From Hyalangium versicolor (GTDB lineage Bacteria > Myxococcota > Myxococcia > Myxococcales > Myxococcaceae): 64,000 nt of DNA. Below the pieces are notes generated by a model. The model searched no databases. It had not been told where the DNA came from and was given only the letters and a program-made list of their open reading frames with translations. Shown one piece after another: positions 42,799 through 50,530 of this stretch (its first letter is position 1; each line of letters begins with the position of its first letter). Position numbers and translations under genes: made by a program. The stretch is from assembly GCF_020103695.1 (NCBI RefSeq), contig NZ_JAHXBF010000001.1, forward strand, positions 1-64,000, read 5' to 3'.

Positions 42799-44151
42799 AT
42801 GCTCTGGCGGATTCTCTGGAAGGCCGAAGCGCTGTTGCTGGCTGTGCTTGTTGGGTGCAGCGCTACTCAGCCAGCGATCCGGGTGGACACCGGAGCAGAG
42901 GGAGAAACCCTGATCTACATCCCCCGTGCTGCCACGGTGGAGCCGGTGCAGGTGGCGCCGGAGCAAGTGACAGAGGCGATCCGGAAACTGGCGCGCGAGG
43001 TGCGCTTGTCAGGCTCACCCCGGCAGACAGTGGAGCGCCTGTTTCAACTCGACGCGCTCTATGGGGATTACCTCCTCCTCCTCCGAGAGCGAAAGTTCAT
43101 CGCTCTGGGGTCGTCCGGCATGCCCCTGGAAGGAGCGTTAACAGAGGAGGAGCAGAACCTCGTTAGCCGATACAAGGCGTGGTGTCGGAGTGCCTATGGT
43201 TTCGAGGGCGATTGCTTGGGCGCGCTCGTGGGCGGCAAGTACCTGGACATGCAAGGCCGGTACATGCTCGCCATGGCCCTGAGCAAAAGTCCGGTGCTGG
43301 AGGAGTTCAAGAAGGCGCTGGGCGAGATGGTGAGCATGCGGGCCGTCCTGCAAGCCGCGATTGGGACTGTGGTGACGCTCCTTGTCCTCCTCGCGTTGCC
43401 CGAGCCGATCACCAAGTTTGTAGCCGCGTGGGCTACTACGGCGCTCGTGCTCTGGGTAGGCGCCAGCACGCTCTACAACCTCGTGACGGGTTGGTTCCAG
43501 TTGATGGCAGAGGTGAAGACCGCAACCACCTTCGAGGAGATCCGCGACGCGGGCGAGAAGTTCGGGAAGCTGTTCTCGCGTGAAGCTGCGCAAGCGTTCG
43601 CCATGATCGTCATGGCGCTTCTGACGCACACGGCGAAGGGGTTCGCGGAGCAGGTAGCGACACTCCCCGGATCCGCTCAAGTGTCGATGCAGGCTGCGGG
43701 CCGCGAAGGGATCTTGTTGTCAGAGGTGGGGGCGGTCGAGTCCGTGGCGGTGACTTCCGAGGGCTTTAGCTTGGCTCTGGCACCGGGCGCGGTGGCGATG
43801 GCGGCGCGCGGTGGGCGCGGCGACCGCACGGAGAAGCACCACATCGGAACCATCGCGAACAAGAAGTCCACCTTGCGCGGTGGCCCGTGGACTCCCCGGT
43901 TCGAGAGGCTTTTCTCCAGGGCGGGAATGCGGCCAACCGACCGAGAAAACATCGTGCCCATCAAGGGGCATAAGGGGCCGCACCCACAGCGATACCATGA
44001 CCTCGTCTACAGGCGCTTGGAAGAGGCGCTGGGAGATTGCAGCAGCATCGCGGAATGCCGGGCGCGGTTGCTCCCCGCGCTCGAAGACCTTGCCAGGGAC
44101 ATCGCCACACCCGGAACGGACTTGAACCGACTCGTCACCCTCGGGAAATGA
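42799..44151 (+). CDS. SitA-type polymorphic lipoprotein toxin with C-terminal AHH nuclease domain
   Basis: A 450-residue lipoprotein precursor; 'MLWRILWKAEALLLAVLVGC' gives lipobox VGC at Cys20. The central part has a long hydrophobic stretch at about 185-230 ('AAIGTVVTLLVLLALPEPITKFVAAWATTALVLWVG'). The C-terminal ~105 residues form an AHH-like HNH/EndoVII nuclease: 'EKHHIGTIANKK' (His347-His348), 'GHKGPHPQRYHDLVYRRLEEAL' with His395 and His400. Myxobacterial SitA toxins are lipoproteins passed between siblings by TraA/TraB outer-membrane exchange, and recipients without the matching SitI die. It lies 15 bp before its immunity gene within a mobile element, as reported for sit loci. The exact SitA subfamily is not assigned. 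Confidence 0.85.
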   Translation: MLWRILWKAEALLLAVLVGCSATQPAIRVDTGAEGETLIYIPRAATVEPVQVAPEQVTEAIRKLAREVRLSGSPRQTVERLFQLDALYGDYLLLLRERKFIALGSSGMPLEGALTEEEQNLVSRYKAWCRSAYGFEGDCLGALVGGKYLDMQGRYMLAMALSKSPVLEEFKKALGEMVSMRAVLQAAIGTVVTLLVLLALPEPITKFVAAWATTALVLWVGASTLYNLVTGWFQLMAEVKTATTFEEIRDAGEKFGKLFSREAAQAFAMIVMALLTHTAKGFAEQVATLPGSAQVSMQAAGREGILLSEVGAVESVAVTSEGFSLALAPGAVAMAARGGRGDRTEKHHIGTIANKKSTLRGGPWTPRFERLFSRAGMRPTDRENIVPIKGHKGPHPQRYHDLVYRRLEEALGDCSSIAECRARLLPALEDLARDIATPGTDLNRLVTLGK

Positions 44152-44166
44152 CGCTAGAACTTCCCT

Positions 44167-44730
44167 ATGCCCCGGCGCTTTTTCGACCTAGCTGACGACG
44201 TCTATTTCCCCCACCGCTGGCATCTGGATACCCCCGTCGATAGTAAGGGCCGCAAGGTGTTCGACTGGGACTTCAAGAGAGGGACGCCCGTGCATGTGGA
44301 CGGACGATTGAGAATTCCCATCGAGGTTGCGGGCAGGCCACTGGACTTCTCCGAGGCGGGTATCAGGATCCCTGTCGTCCACGTCAAGGTGGCATCCATG
44401 CTGGCGGAGCAGGCTCATGGTGACGTGCAACTTATCCCCGCAGAAATCGAGGGCCAGCCGGATCAATACCTCGTCCTCGTGGCAACGCGCCTCATCCGCT
44501 GCATTGATGAAGGGGCTTCCAAGGTGAGATTCTGGACGCCAGAACATGGAGTGCCCGACAAGGTCGGGCAATACATCGCCGTGGATCGCCTGCGCATCGA
44601 CAAGGTGAAGGTGGGGAACACCAAGGTGTTCCGTCCTGAGGGATGGTCGGGTTCTCTGATTGTCTCCGAGGAGATCAAGAACGCCTTGGAACGCATGGGC
44701 GCCACGGGCACGAGATTCGAGGAGGTGTAG
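44167..44730 (+). CDS. imm11-like immunity protein for the SitA toxin
   Basis: A 187-residue cytoplasmic protein without a signal. It begins 'MPRRFFDLADDVYFPHRWHL' and contains 'PIEVAGRPLDFSEAGIRIPVV', 'QYLVLVATRLIRCIDEGASKVRFW' and 'GSLIVSEEIKNALERMGATG'. The arrangement of an N-terminal beta-rich part, an Ile-Asp-rich central motif and a C-terminal 'SEEIKNALE..G.TG..F' tail matches DUF1629/imm11 immunity proteins. It follows the toxin gene at 15 bp and no own ribosome site is obvious, so it is probably translationally coupled. It should neutralise the nuclease domain in the producer and its kin. Confidence 0.82.
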   Translation: MPRRFFDLADDVYFPHRWHLDTPVDSKGRKVFDWDFKRGTPVHVDGRLRIPIEVAGRPLDFSEAGIRIPVVHVKVASMLAEQAHGDVQLIPAEIEGQPDQYLVLVATRLIRCIDEGASKVRFWTPEHGVPDKVGQYIAVDRLRIDKVKVGNTKVFRPEGWSGSLIVSEEIKNALERMGATGTRFEEV

Positions 44731-44749
44731 CGGCCCACCAGAAGCTGCG

Positions 44750-45990
44750 GGGCCCGTGGTGAGCATCCAGGCCGGGCACGTCGACGCGGGCCTCGCGGTG
44801 AGCGCTGGGGCTCGTGGTGCGCGTCCAGGCGGGCACCGTCGGACACGTCGGACGCGGGCCTCGTGGTGAGCGCTGCGGGCTCGCGGTGAGCGTCCAGGCC
44901 GGGCACCTTCGGACACGTCGGACACGGGCCTCGCGGTGAGCGCTGGGGCTCGTGGCGCACGTCCAGGCCGGGCACCTTCGGACACGTCGGACACGGGCCT
45001 CGCGGTGCGCGCTGGGGCTCGCGGTGAGCGTCCAGGCCGGGCACCTTCGGACACGTCGGACACGTCGGACACGTCGGACACGTCGGACACGTCGGACACG
45101 TCGGACACGTCGGACACGTCGGACACGGGCCTCGCGGTGAGCGCTGCGGGCTCGTGGCGCGCGTCCAGGCCGGGCACCGTCGGACACGTCGGACACGGGC
45201 CTCGTGGTGAGCGCTGGGGCTCGTGATGAGCGTCCAGGCCGGGCACGTCGACGCGGGCCTCGCGGTGAGCGCTGGGGCTCGTGGTGAGCGTCCAGGCCGG
45301 GCACCGTCGGACACGGGCCTCGTGGTGCGCGCCGGGGCTCGTGGCGCACGTCCAGGCGGGCACCGTCGGACACGTCGGACACGGGCCTCGTGGTGAGCGC
45401 CGGGGCTCGTGGCGCACGTCCAGGCGGGCACCGTCGGACACGTCGGACACGGGCCTCGTGGTGAGCGCCGGGGCTCGTGGCGCACGTCCAGGCGGGCACC
45501 GTCGGACACGTCGGACGCGGGCCTCGTGGTGAGCGCTGGGGCTCGTGATGAGCGTCCAGGCCGGGCACGTCGACGCGGGCCTCGCGGTGAGCGCTGGGGC
45601 TCGTGGTGCGCGTTCAGGCGGGCACCGTCGGACACGTCGGACGCGCGGCTCGTGGTGCGCTACGGGCCTCCTAGCGCGTCCAGGCGGGCAGGTTGCGGGC
45701 CTCGCGGTGTGCGCTGGGGCCCCGTGGTGAGCGTCCAGGCAGGCTAGGTGCGGGCCGCATCGACGCGGGCCTCGTGGTGCGCGCTACGGGCCTCCTAGCG
45801 CATCCAGGCGGGCCGGACAGGGGCACCGCTCGACGCGGGCCTCGTGGTGCGCGCTACGGGCCTCCTAGCGCGTCCAGGCGGGCCGGACGCGGGGCCACGT
45901 CGACGCGGGCCTCGTGGCGAGCATCCAGGCAGGCCGGACGCGGGCCACGTCGACGCGGGCCTCGTGGCGAGCATCCAGGCAGGCCGGACG
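44750..45990 (-). repeat. CACGAG-type repeat array, inverted orientation (right of sitAI)
   Basis: This is the same unit and orientation as 41.88-42.66 kb: GCTCGTGGTGAGCGTCCAGG, CCGGGCACCGTCGGACACG and GGGCCTCGTGGTGAGCGC. It begins 20 bp after the immunity gene stop. Together the arrays are kilobase-scale direct repeats around sitAI. Toward 45.7-46.0 kb the unit changes to GCGCTACGGGCCTCCTAGCG and GCATCCAGGCAGGCCGG. Confidence 0.8.
45049..45126 (+). repeat. 9-bp microsatellite, 8.7 copies
   Basis: GGACACGTC repeats eight times perfectly from 45049, plus six further bases. It lies inside the right array, where single copies of CGTCGGACAC also occur, and indicates replication slippage. Confidence 0.9.
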
Positions 45991-46094
45991 CAAGCCGCGT
46001 CCGACGTGCGGGGCCTTTGTGCCTTGGCTCCCTCCTGCGCTCACACCAGCGCTGCGGGCTCTGCTAGCGTGCCTACCTCGGAGGTCACGCCCCC

Positions 46095-46958
46095 TTGTTC
46101 CAATCCGCTCCCCTTGCCGTTGCGCTTGTTCTCCTCGCGGGAACGGGCGCACGAGCCCAGGCCACCGCACGCGAGCCGAGACAACGCACCGTCACCGTTA
46201 CCGGCAACCCAGCCGAGCCCCCGCACGAGATTCGCGTCTCCCACGAAACGCCCACCGCGTTCCTGTTCGGCTCGGACATTCGCAAGAAGTCCCTGCGGGT
46301 GGACGCAGCGCGGATCCGGGTGCTGGACGAGGGAGCGCGCTCGATCATCGTGCAAGCTGTGAAGCCTCTCGAAGACGGCGAGCGCCAAGAGCTAGAAGTG
46401 CAGTTCGCGGACGACAAGGCACCAGTGCGGGCCGTCTTCGCCCTCGTGGCGCATGCGTCCGACGTTGATGCGTTTGTCACCGTCGCACGGCAGGAGCCAG
46501 CCGCCCCAGCTTGCCCCGCAGAAGTGCGCGCTGGGGCGAGGGGGCCGGAAGACTTCCTCTTACTGGGCTACATGGACGGGCGCGGCGTGCCCACTGCCGG
46601 GATTGGCGTTACCAAGGGCGCGGCGCACGGTCTGGAATCTACGCGAGGGGTGGTCTATCGGGGCAAGGGGTGGCTGATGTTCCAAGTCGGGATCCGCGAC
46701 ATGCGAGGCCCGCAGCCATGGGTGCCGACGGAAGCGACGCTAACGAGCAAGACGGGCGAGAAGCTACAGGGCCGCGTGGTGCTAGAGGAACAGGGGGAGA
46801 CAGCACCGGGCGAGCGTGTGCGGGTGCTCGTGGTGACGGAGGAACCGCCCCCTAGCGCGGGCCTCGTCTTCATCCTGGAACTGAGCGGGGCGGATGGTCG
46901 GACACTTGCGATCCCCGAGGTGAAACTTCCCGCGACCACGCAGGAGCGCAAGCCATGA
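46095..46958 (+). CDS. DUF2381-family secreted protein
   Basis: A 287-residue protein. TTG 46095 lies 12 bp after GGAGG, giving 'MFQSAPLAVALVLLAGTGARAQA', a signal peptide. Two beta-rich halves follow: 'RQRTVTVTGNPAEPPHEIRVSHETPTAFLFGSDI' and 'GRGVPTAGIGVTKGAAHGLESTRGVVYRGKGWLMFQVGIRD'. It ends 'LVFILELSGADGRTLAIPEVKLP'. The DUF2381 family is largely confined to myxobacteria and is commonly coded directly before Ser/Thr kinases. Its TGA overlaps the kinase ATG (ATGA at 46955-46958), so they are translationally coupled. It may be a periplasmic partner of the kinase. Confidence 0.85.
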   Translation: MFQSAPLAVALVLLAGTGARAQATAREPRQRTVTVTGNPAEPPHEIRVSHETPTAFLFGSDIRKKSLRVDAARIRVLDEGARSIIVQAVKPLEDGERQELEVQFADDKAPVRAVFALVAHASDVDAFVTVARQEPAAPACPAEVRAGARGPEDFLLLGYMDGRGVPTAGIGVTKGAAHGLESTRGVVYRGKGWLMFQVGIRDMRGPQPWVPTEATLTSKTGEKLQGRVVLEEQGETAPGERVRVLVVTEEPPPSAGLVFILELSGADGRTLAIPEVKLPATTQERKP

Positions 46959-48814
46959 TCGGGCAAGTGGTGGGGCTGCCCCCCGGTGCTGTTATCGACG
47001 GCTTCAAAGTGATCAAGCCGCTTGGGGACGGCGGCTTTGCGTTTGTGTACCTCGTGGAGAAGAACGGCAAGCTGTACGCGCTCAAGCTGGCGCGGCACCG
47101 CAACGCGAGCGGCGACGACAAGAGGACGCACGCGCGCACGCTGCGCGAGTTGGGGATCCTGCTGCTGTTCGCGGGCCACCCCAACATCGTCCAATCGTGC
47201 GGGTACGGGTACTTGCCGGACAAGGCGAGCGGGAACGTGTATCTCGTCCTGGACTACGTGGACGGGTGGACGTTGGCCGACTGGATCGAGCGCAAACACC
47301 CCACCGTGCATGAAGTCCTGTGCGTCTTCGTGAAGATCGCCGCCGCTCTGGCCCATATGCACAGCCGGGGCGTGCTTCACCGGGATTTGAAGCTGGCCAA
47401 CGTGCTGATCCGCAAGAGCGACGGAGAGCCGATCATCATCGATCTTGGGTGCGCGAGCCACGCTCTAGCCGAGGACTTGACCGAGGAAGGCTTGCCCCCA
47501 GGAACGGATCGCTCGCGTGCGCCCCAACAGTTCCAATTCCTCCGCGAGCACAAGGAAGAACACCGGGCGCGGTACGCCTTCCAGGTGTCAGACGAGATCT
47601 TCGCTTACGGGGTAATGCTCTATGACCTGCTGACGGATCCGCGCCCCACGGAAGAGCGCACCCGGGAACCGCTCAACAGCAACCTAGTGCCGCCCACGCC
47701 CGCCCATGAACTGAATCCCCGCGTGCCCGTGGCAGTGAGCGAGTGGGTGGAAAGCCTCCTAGCGCGTGACCCAAGCAAGCGCCCCGTTGATACCGAAGCC
47801 CTGCGGCGTGAAGCGGCGGAACTGGCAGCAGTCACGAGCACTGACTACCTGGAGCCGGTACACCCTCCCTCGAAGCAGCGACAGCCCGCGCCTTCCGAAG
47901 CTGGGGAGCCTGTTGCGCTGGAGAAGACGCAGAAACGCTCATGGCCCGCGCTGCGCGCCCTCGTGGGGCGTCTCCACTCGCGCAAGGTTCTTGCGGCGGG
48001 GGGCCTCGTGGCTGCTGCCGTTGCCGCTGCGCTCGCCCTCTCGCTCTGGCCTGGAGAAGCGCCCGTCCCATCCTCCGCGCCTCCTAGCGTGGCCCTTGCC
48101 CCGGTGCCTGCCAGTGCTGGCCCCATGGCCCTACTTGAGAGCGCCGCTGCTATGTCCACCCCTGCCCCCGCGCGAGCGGCGGACAGAGGCCCCGCAGCTA
48201 CTGCGGACACACAGAAGGAAGGTTCAACCGTGACGACACAGAAGACAGAAGCCCCCAAGCAAGCGCGCACCCCTCGCGCAGAGAAGCAGCCCCCGAGCGC
48301 GGCGGTGTGCAGGTCGCTCGCGTTTCTCGCCGCCGTGGCTGCCGGATGCACGGGAGTCCCGATCAGGCCGGAGCCTTTCGAGTGCCCAGAGCGCACACAG
48401 AAAGTCATGCGCGATCAACTGGGCTGGGAAGCCGGGTATCGCTTCTCCGTCGCGCTGGATGACCGCTTTGATCGCGACTCGGACGAGGTGATCTTCCGCC
48501 CCGGTGCTGAAGTCGTGGCGCTTGTTCCTGACACTGGCCTTGATCGCGAGCAGCGCCAGAAGGCCCCCCCGGGGACCAAGTTGTGGGGGCGCGTCTACGT
48601 GGATCCACAAGACGAGACGGCCAAGGGAAGGGGCGAGCCCGCAGCGATCCTCGTGAAGTACGAGCGCGCGAAGTTGCCGGGACGGGAAGAGGTTCCCGTG
48701 TGCGTCATCGCGCGAAGCGCCAAGGCGTACACGATGGACAAGGACGGAGCCACGAAAGCCGCCAACAGCGGAGAGGCGAGGGCGACACCGTTCTATCCCT
48801 ACGAGGGCCCCTGA
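46955..48814 (+). CDS. Hanks-type Ser/Thr kinase with TM segment and fused lipoprotein-like C-terminus
   Basis: A 619-residue protein. The kinase domain is residues 15-275: 'LGDGGFAFVYLV', Lys44 in 'YALKLAR', 'LHRDLKLANVL' (Asp144, Asn149) and 'IIDLG' with Asp163. All are present, so it should be active. A transmembrane helix is at about 346-368 ('VLAAGGLVAAAVAAALALSLW'). The outside part includes a second signal-like stretch at about 450-466 ('VCRSLAFLAAVAAGCTG') with a lipobox, followed by a Cys-containing domain 'RPEPFECPERTQKVMRDQLGWEAGYRFSVALDDRF'. Elsewhere this last part is a separate lipoprotein. An in-frame GTG at 48305 could start it separately. Confidence 0.88.
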   Translation: MIGQVVGLPPGAVIDGFKVIKPLGDGGFAFVYLVEKNGKLYALKLARHRNASGDDKRTHARTLRELGILLLFAGHPNIVQSCGYGYLPDKASGNVYLVLDYVDGWTLADWIERKHPTVHEVLCVFVKIAAALAHMHSRGVLHRDLKLANVLIRKSDGEPIIIDLGCASHALAEDLTEEGLPPGTDRSRAPQQFQFLREHKEEHRARYAFQVSDEIFAYGVMLYDLLTDPRPTEERTREPLNSNLVPPTPAHELNPRVPVAVSEWVESLLARDPSKRPVDTEALRREAAELAAVTSTDYLEPVHPPSKQRQPAPSEAGEPVALEKTQKRSWPALRALVGRLHSRKVLAAGGLVAAAVAAALALSLWPGEAPVPSSAPPSVALAPVPASAGPMALLESAAAMSTPAPARAADRGPAATADTQKEGSTVTTQKTEAPKQARTPRAEKQPPSAAVCRSLAFLAAVAAGCTGVPIRPEPFECPERTQKVMRDQLGWEAGYRFSVALDDRFDRDSDEVIFRPGAEVVALVPDTGLDREQRQKAPPGTKLWGRVYVDPQDETAKGRGEPAAILVKYERAKLPGREEVPVCVIARSAKAYTMDKDGATKAANSGEARATPFYPYEGP

Positions 48815-48969
48815 AGGCGACGCGCTAGGTAGGCGGGCAAAATCGCCCCCCTCCCTTTCTCACTTCGTCTGACCTAGAGAGTTGTTCACTAGGGCCTCAT
48901 TCGTTGGGTAACATTCGCCCCCTCGTGGCGGGCTGCTGGCGGCCCGCACGAGCCAAGGAGACACGGCAC

Positions 48970-50118
48970 ATGGCGGCAATCGAGTTTCGCGTTCCCAAGG
49001 GGGCGATCCTCTTCTCTCAGGAGGGGATTTCTTACGAGTTCCGGGAGAACTTGGGGGAGGCCCACCACGGGCTAAACCTGCTTCTCGCCCGCCAGCGCAT
49101 GGCGGACGGCAAGCCCCTGGGAAAAGTGCTTCTCAAGGCCGTTGGGATGCCGCGCGGCTTGGCAGGGGCGCGGGTCTACAAGGCGCGGGAGAAGCTAGAG
49201 GAGCAAGTCCGGCTTGCCGCGTATCTCCAGCACCCGGGGATCCTCCGCGTCCACGGGATGCACAAGGCAGAGGCGGCTTGGTACGTGATCACCGATCACC
49301 CGTCGGGTAATTCGCTGAACGATGTGCTCGCGCTCGTCATGGAGTGTGAGCGGTGGTTCTCTCCCTTCTTCGCTCTGTACGTGGGCGCCCAAGTGGCGGG
49401 CGCCCTTCACCACGCGCACACGGCCAAGGACGAGAAGGGGCGCTCGTTGGGCATCGTCCACCGAGCGATTGACCTGGAACACATCTTCGTAGATTGGGCG
49501 GGCCGGGTGCAGGTGTCCGACTTCGGCGTTGCCCTCTCCGGGTTGCCGGGGCGCGTAGCTTCGACGGTGCGCCGCCCGCAGGGCGATACCTACTTTTCTT
49601 CGCCTGAAATGCTCCTGACGGGCCGCGTAGACGCGCGCTCGGATCTCTTCGCGCTGGGCCTCGTGATGCTCGAACTGGCCACCGGGCGGAACCTGCTTTA
49701 CGCGGGGAATGGCATCCCGGAGAAAGCTCTAGCGGCCCTCTCGCGCAAGAAGCTTGCGGGCCTGACGCGCGCCCTCAAGCGAGCGAGGCTTGCGGGGTGT
49801 GATGACGCCGTGGCAGAGACGATTATGCGCGCGGCGACGTACACCCCCGAGGACGTGGAAGCGGCAACGGCGGGCCTGCCCGATACGCTGCGCGTGCCCC
49901 TGTGCAAACTCCTCCAGCGCTCGCCCGCAGCCCGCTACCAGACTGCGGGAGAACTCGAAGCCGACTTGCGCCGATGGCTCGGGGAGACGTTCGGCGCGAA
50001 CGAGGCAGGCGCCGAGTTGAAGGCCGTAGCGGACGAGGCGGGCGAGCACATGGTCGATATGGGCTTGCCACGCCCGCGCCCCCGAGCACGCACCCAGGAC
50101 ACGATCACGACGAACTAG
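48970..50118 (+). CDS. Predicted pseudokinase of the Ser/Thr kinase fold
   Basis: A 382-residue protein from ATG 48970 (AAGGAG upstream). It has the ATP-lysine (Lys56 in 'GKVLLKAVGM') and 'VSDFGVAL' (Asp184). The catalytic loop is 'VHRAIDLEHIF' instead of HRDxKxxN, so the catalytic Asp is Ala166 and the loop Asn is His171. The glycine loop 'ENLGEAHHGLNLL' is also weak. No membrane segment is seen. It follows the DUF2381-kinase operon by 155 bp and may regulate or be a substrate of that kinase. Confidence 0.8.
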   Translation: MAAIEFRVPKGAILFSQEGISYEFRENLGEAHHGLNLLLARQRMADGKPLGKVLLKAVGMPRGLAGARVYKAREKLEEQVRLAAYLQHPGILRVHGMHKAEAAWYVITDHPSGNSLNDVLALVMECERWFSPFFALYVGAQVAGALHHAHTAKDEKGRSLGIVHRAIDLEHIFVDWAGRVQVSDFGVALSGLPGRVASTVRRPQGDTYFSSPEMLLTGRVDARSDLFALGLVMLELATGRNLLYAGNGIPEKALAALSRKKLAGLTRALKRARLAGCDDAVAETIMRAATYTPEDVEAATAGLPDTLRVPLCKLLQRSPAARYQTAGELEADLRRWLGETFGANEAGAELKAVADEAGEHMVDMGLPRPRPRARTQDTITTN

Positions 50119-50412
50119 GGGCAAGTCGCCGTCGCGGTGGGGCTGCGCTTGTCATGGCGTGGCCCCGCAGGCGTGGCTCCCCCGCCTGCCTGGATGCGCC
50201 GCGAGGGGCGCGTCGACGTGTCCGGCCTGGACGCTCGCCACGAGCCGCGCGTCGATTTTCCGGCTTGGTCCCGGGGGACTCCGGGGACCAAAAAAGGACC
50301 AAATCGAGCGGACGCGTGCGGACGCGTGTGGACGCTTAGAGGGGCCGTTTTTCAGAGGGAAACCGGGGGGAGGGCCGTTTTTCAGAGCGGGCCGTTTTAC
50401 CCCCTACACGGC
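50119..50412. other. Element right-end non-coding region
   Basis: About 290 bp containing one CACGAG-type repeat unit, the 20-bp arm-like site (50284-50303), and GACGCGTGCG/GACGCGTGTG repeats. It also contains two copies of GGGCCGTTTTTCAGAG (50342-50357 and 50371-50386). These are likely recombinase or accessory-protein sites; no gene is seen. Confidence 0.5.
50284..50303 (+). other. Arm-type site, right end
   Basis: GGGACCAAAAAAGGACCAAA is identical to 35479-35498. It lies 110 bp inside the right repeat, while the left copy lies 85 bp inside the left repeat. Both are in the same orientation. Confidence 0.6.
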
Positions 50413-50431
50413 TTCGATTGCCGCCGCCTCC
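50413..50431 (+). other. attR: 19-bp direct repeat
   Basis: TTCGATTGCCGCCGCCTCC is identical to the left copy at 35376. DNA downstream returns to ordinary chromosomal genes. Confidence 0.8.
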
Positions 50432-50530
50432 ATCCTGAGAAGCCCAGTCATTGAAGTTGCCCGGTTCGAAACCGGGCGGACTCCTTGTAGGCTGAGGAAA
50501 CCCACGAGGCCCGCTTCTGTTTCTTCCAGC

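Larger units (their letters stand above)
35376..50431 (+). mobile_element. 15-kb integrative element carrying a SitA-type toxin-immunity pair
   Basis: The element is bounded by identical 19-bp direct repeats (35376-35394 and 50413-50431). It holds an integrase 120 bp inside the left repeat and an HTH protein resembling an excisionase. Inside each end lies the same 20-bp site, GGGACCAAAAAAGGACCAAA. Cargo: a 94-residue protein, the SitA-like lipoprotein toxin and its immunity protein, a DUF2381-kinase pair and a pseudokinase. More than 6 kb are tandem repeats. No replication, packaging or conjugation genes are visible, so it is probably a satellite-type island. Confidence 0.8.

Noticed and set aside
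38600..42966. Long ORFs across the repeat arrays on both strands (300-580 codons)
   Set aside because: They exist in several frames at once, consist of Arg/Pro/Ala/His strings repeating the DNA unit, lack ribosome sites and domains, and result from absence of stop codons in GC-rich repeats.
44188..45635. Minus-strand ORFs with Ser-Asp-Val repeats over the right array and the immunity gene
   Set aside because: They are antisense to the immunity gene and driven by the 9-bp microsatellite; no protein features.
38050..46000. CRISPR array in the 55-60-bp repeats
   Set aside because: Units are degenerate throughout with no conserved repeat alternating with unique spacers, and no cas genes are nearby.
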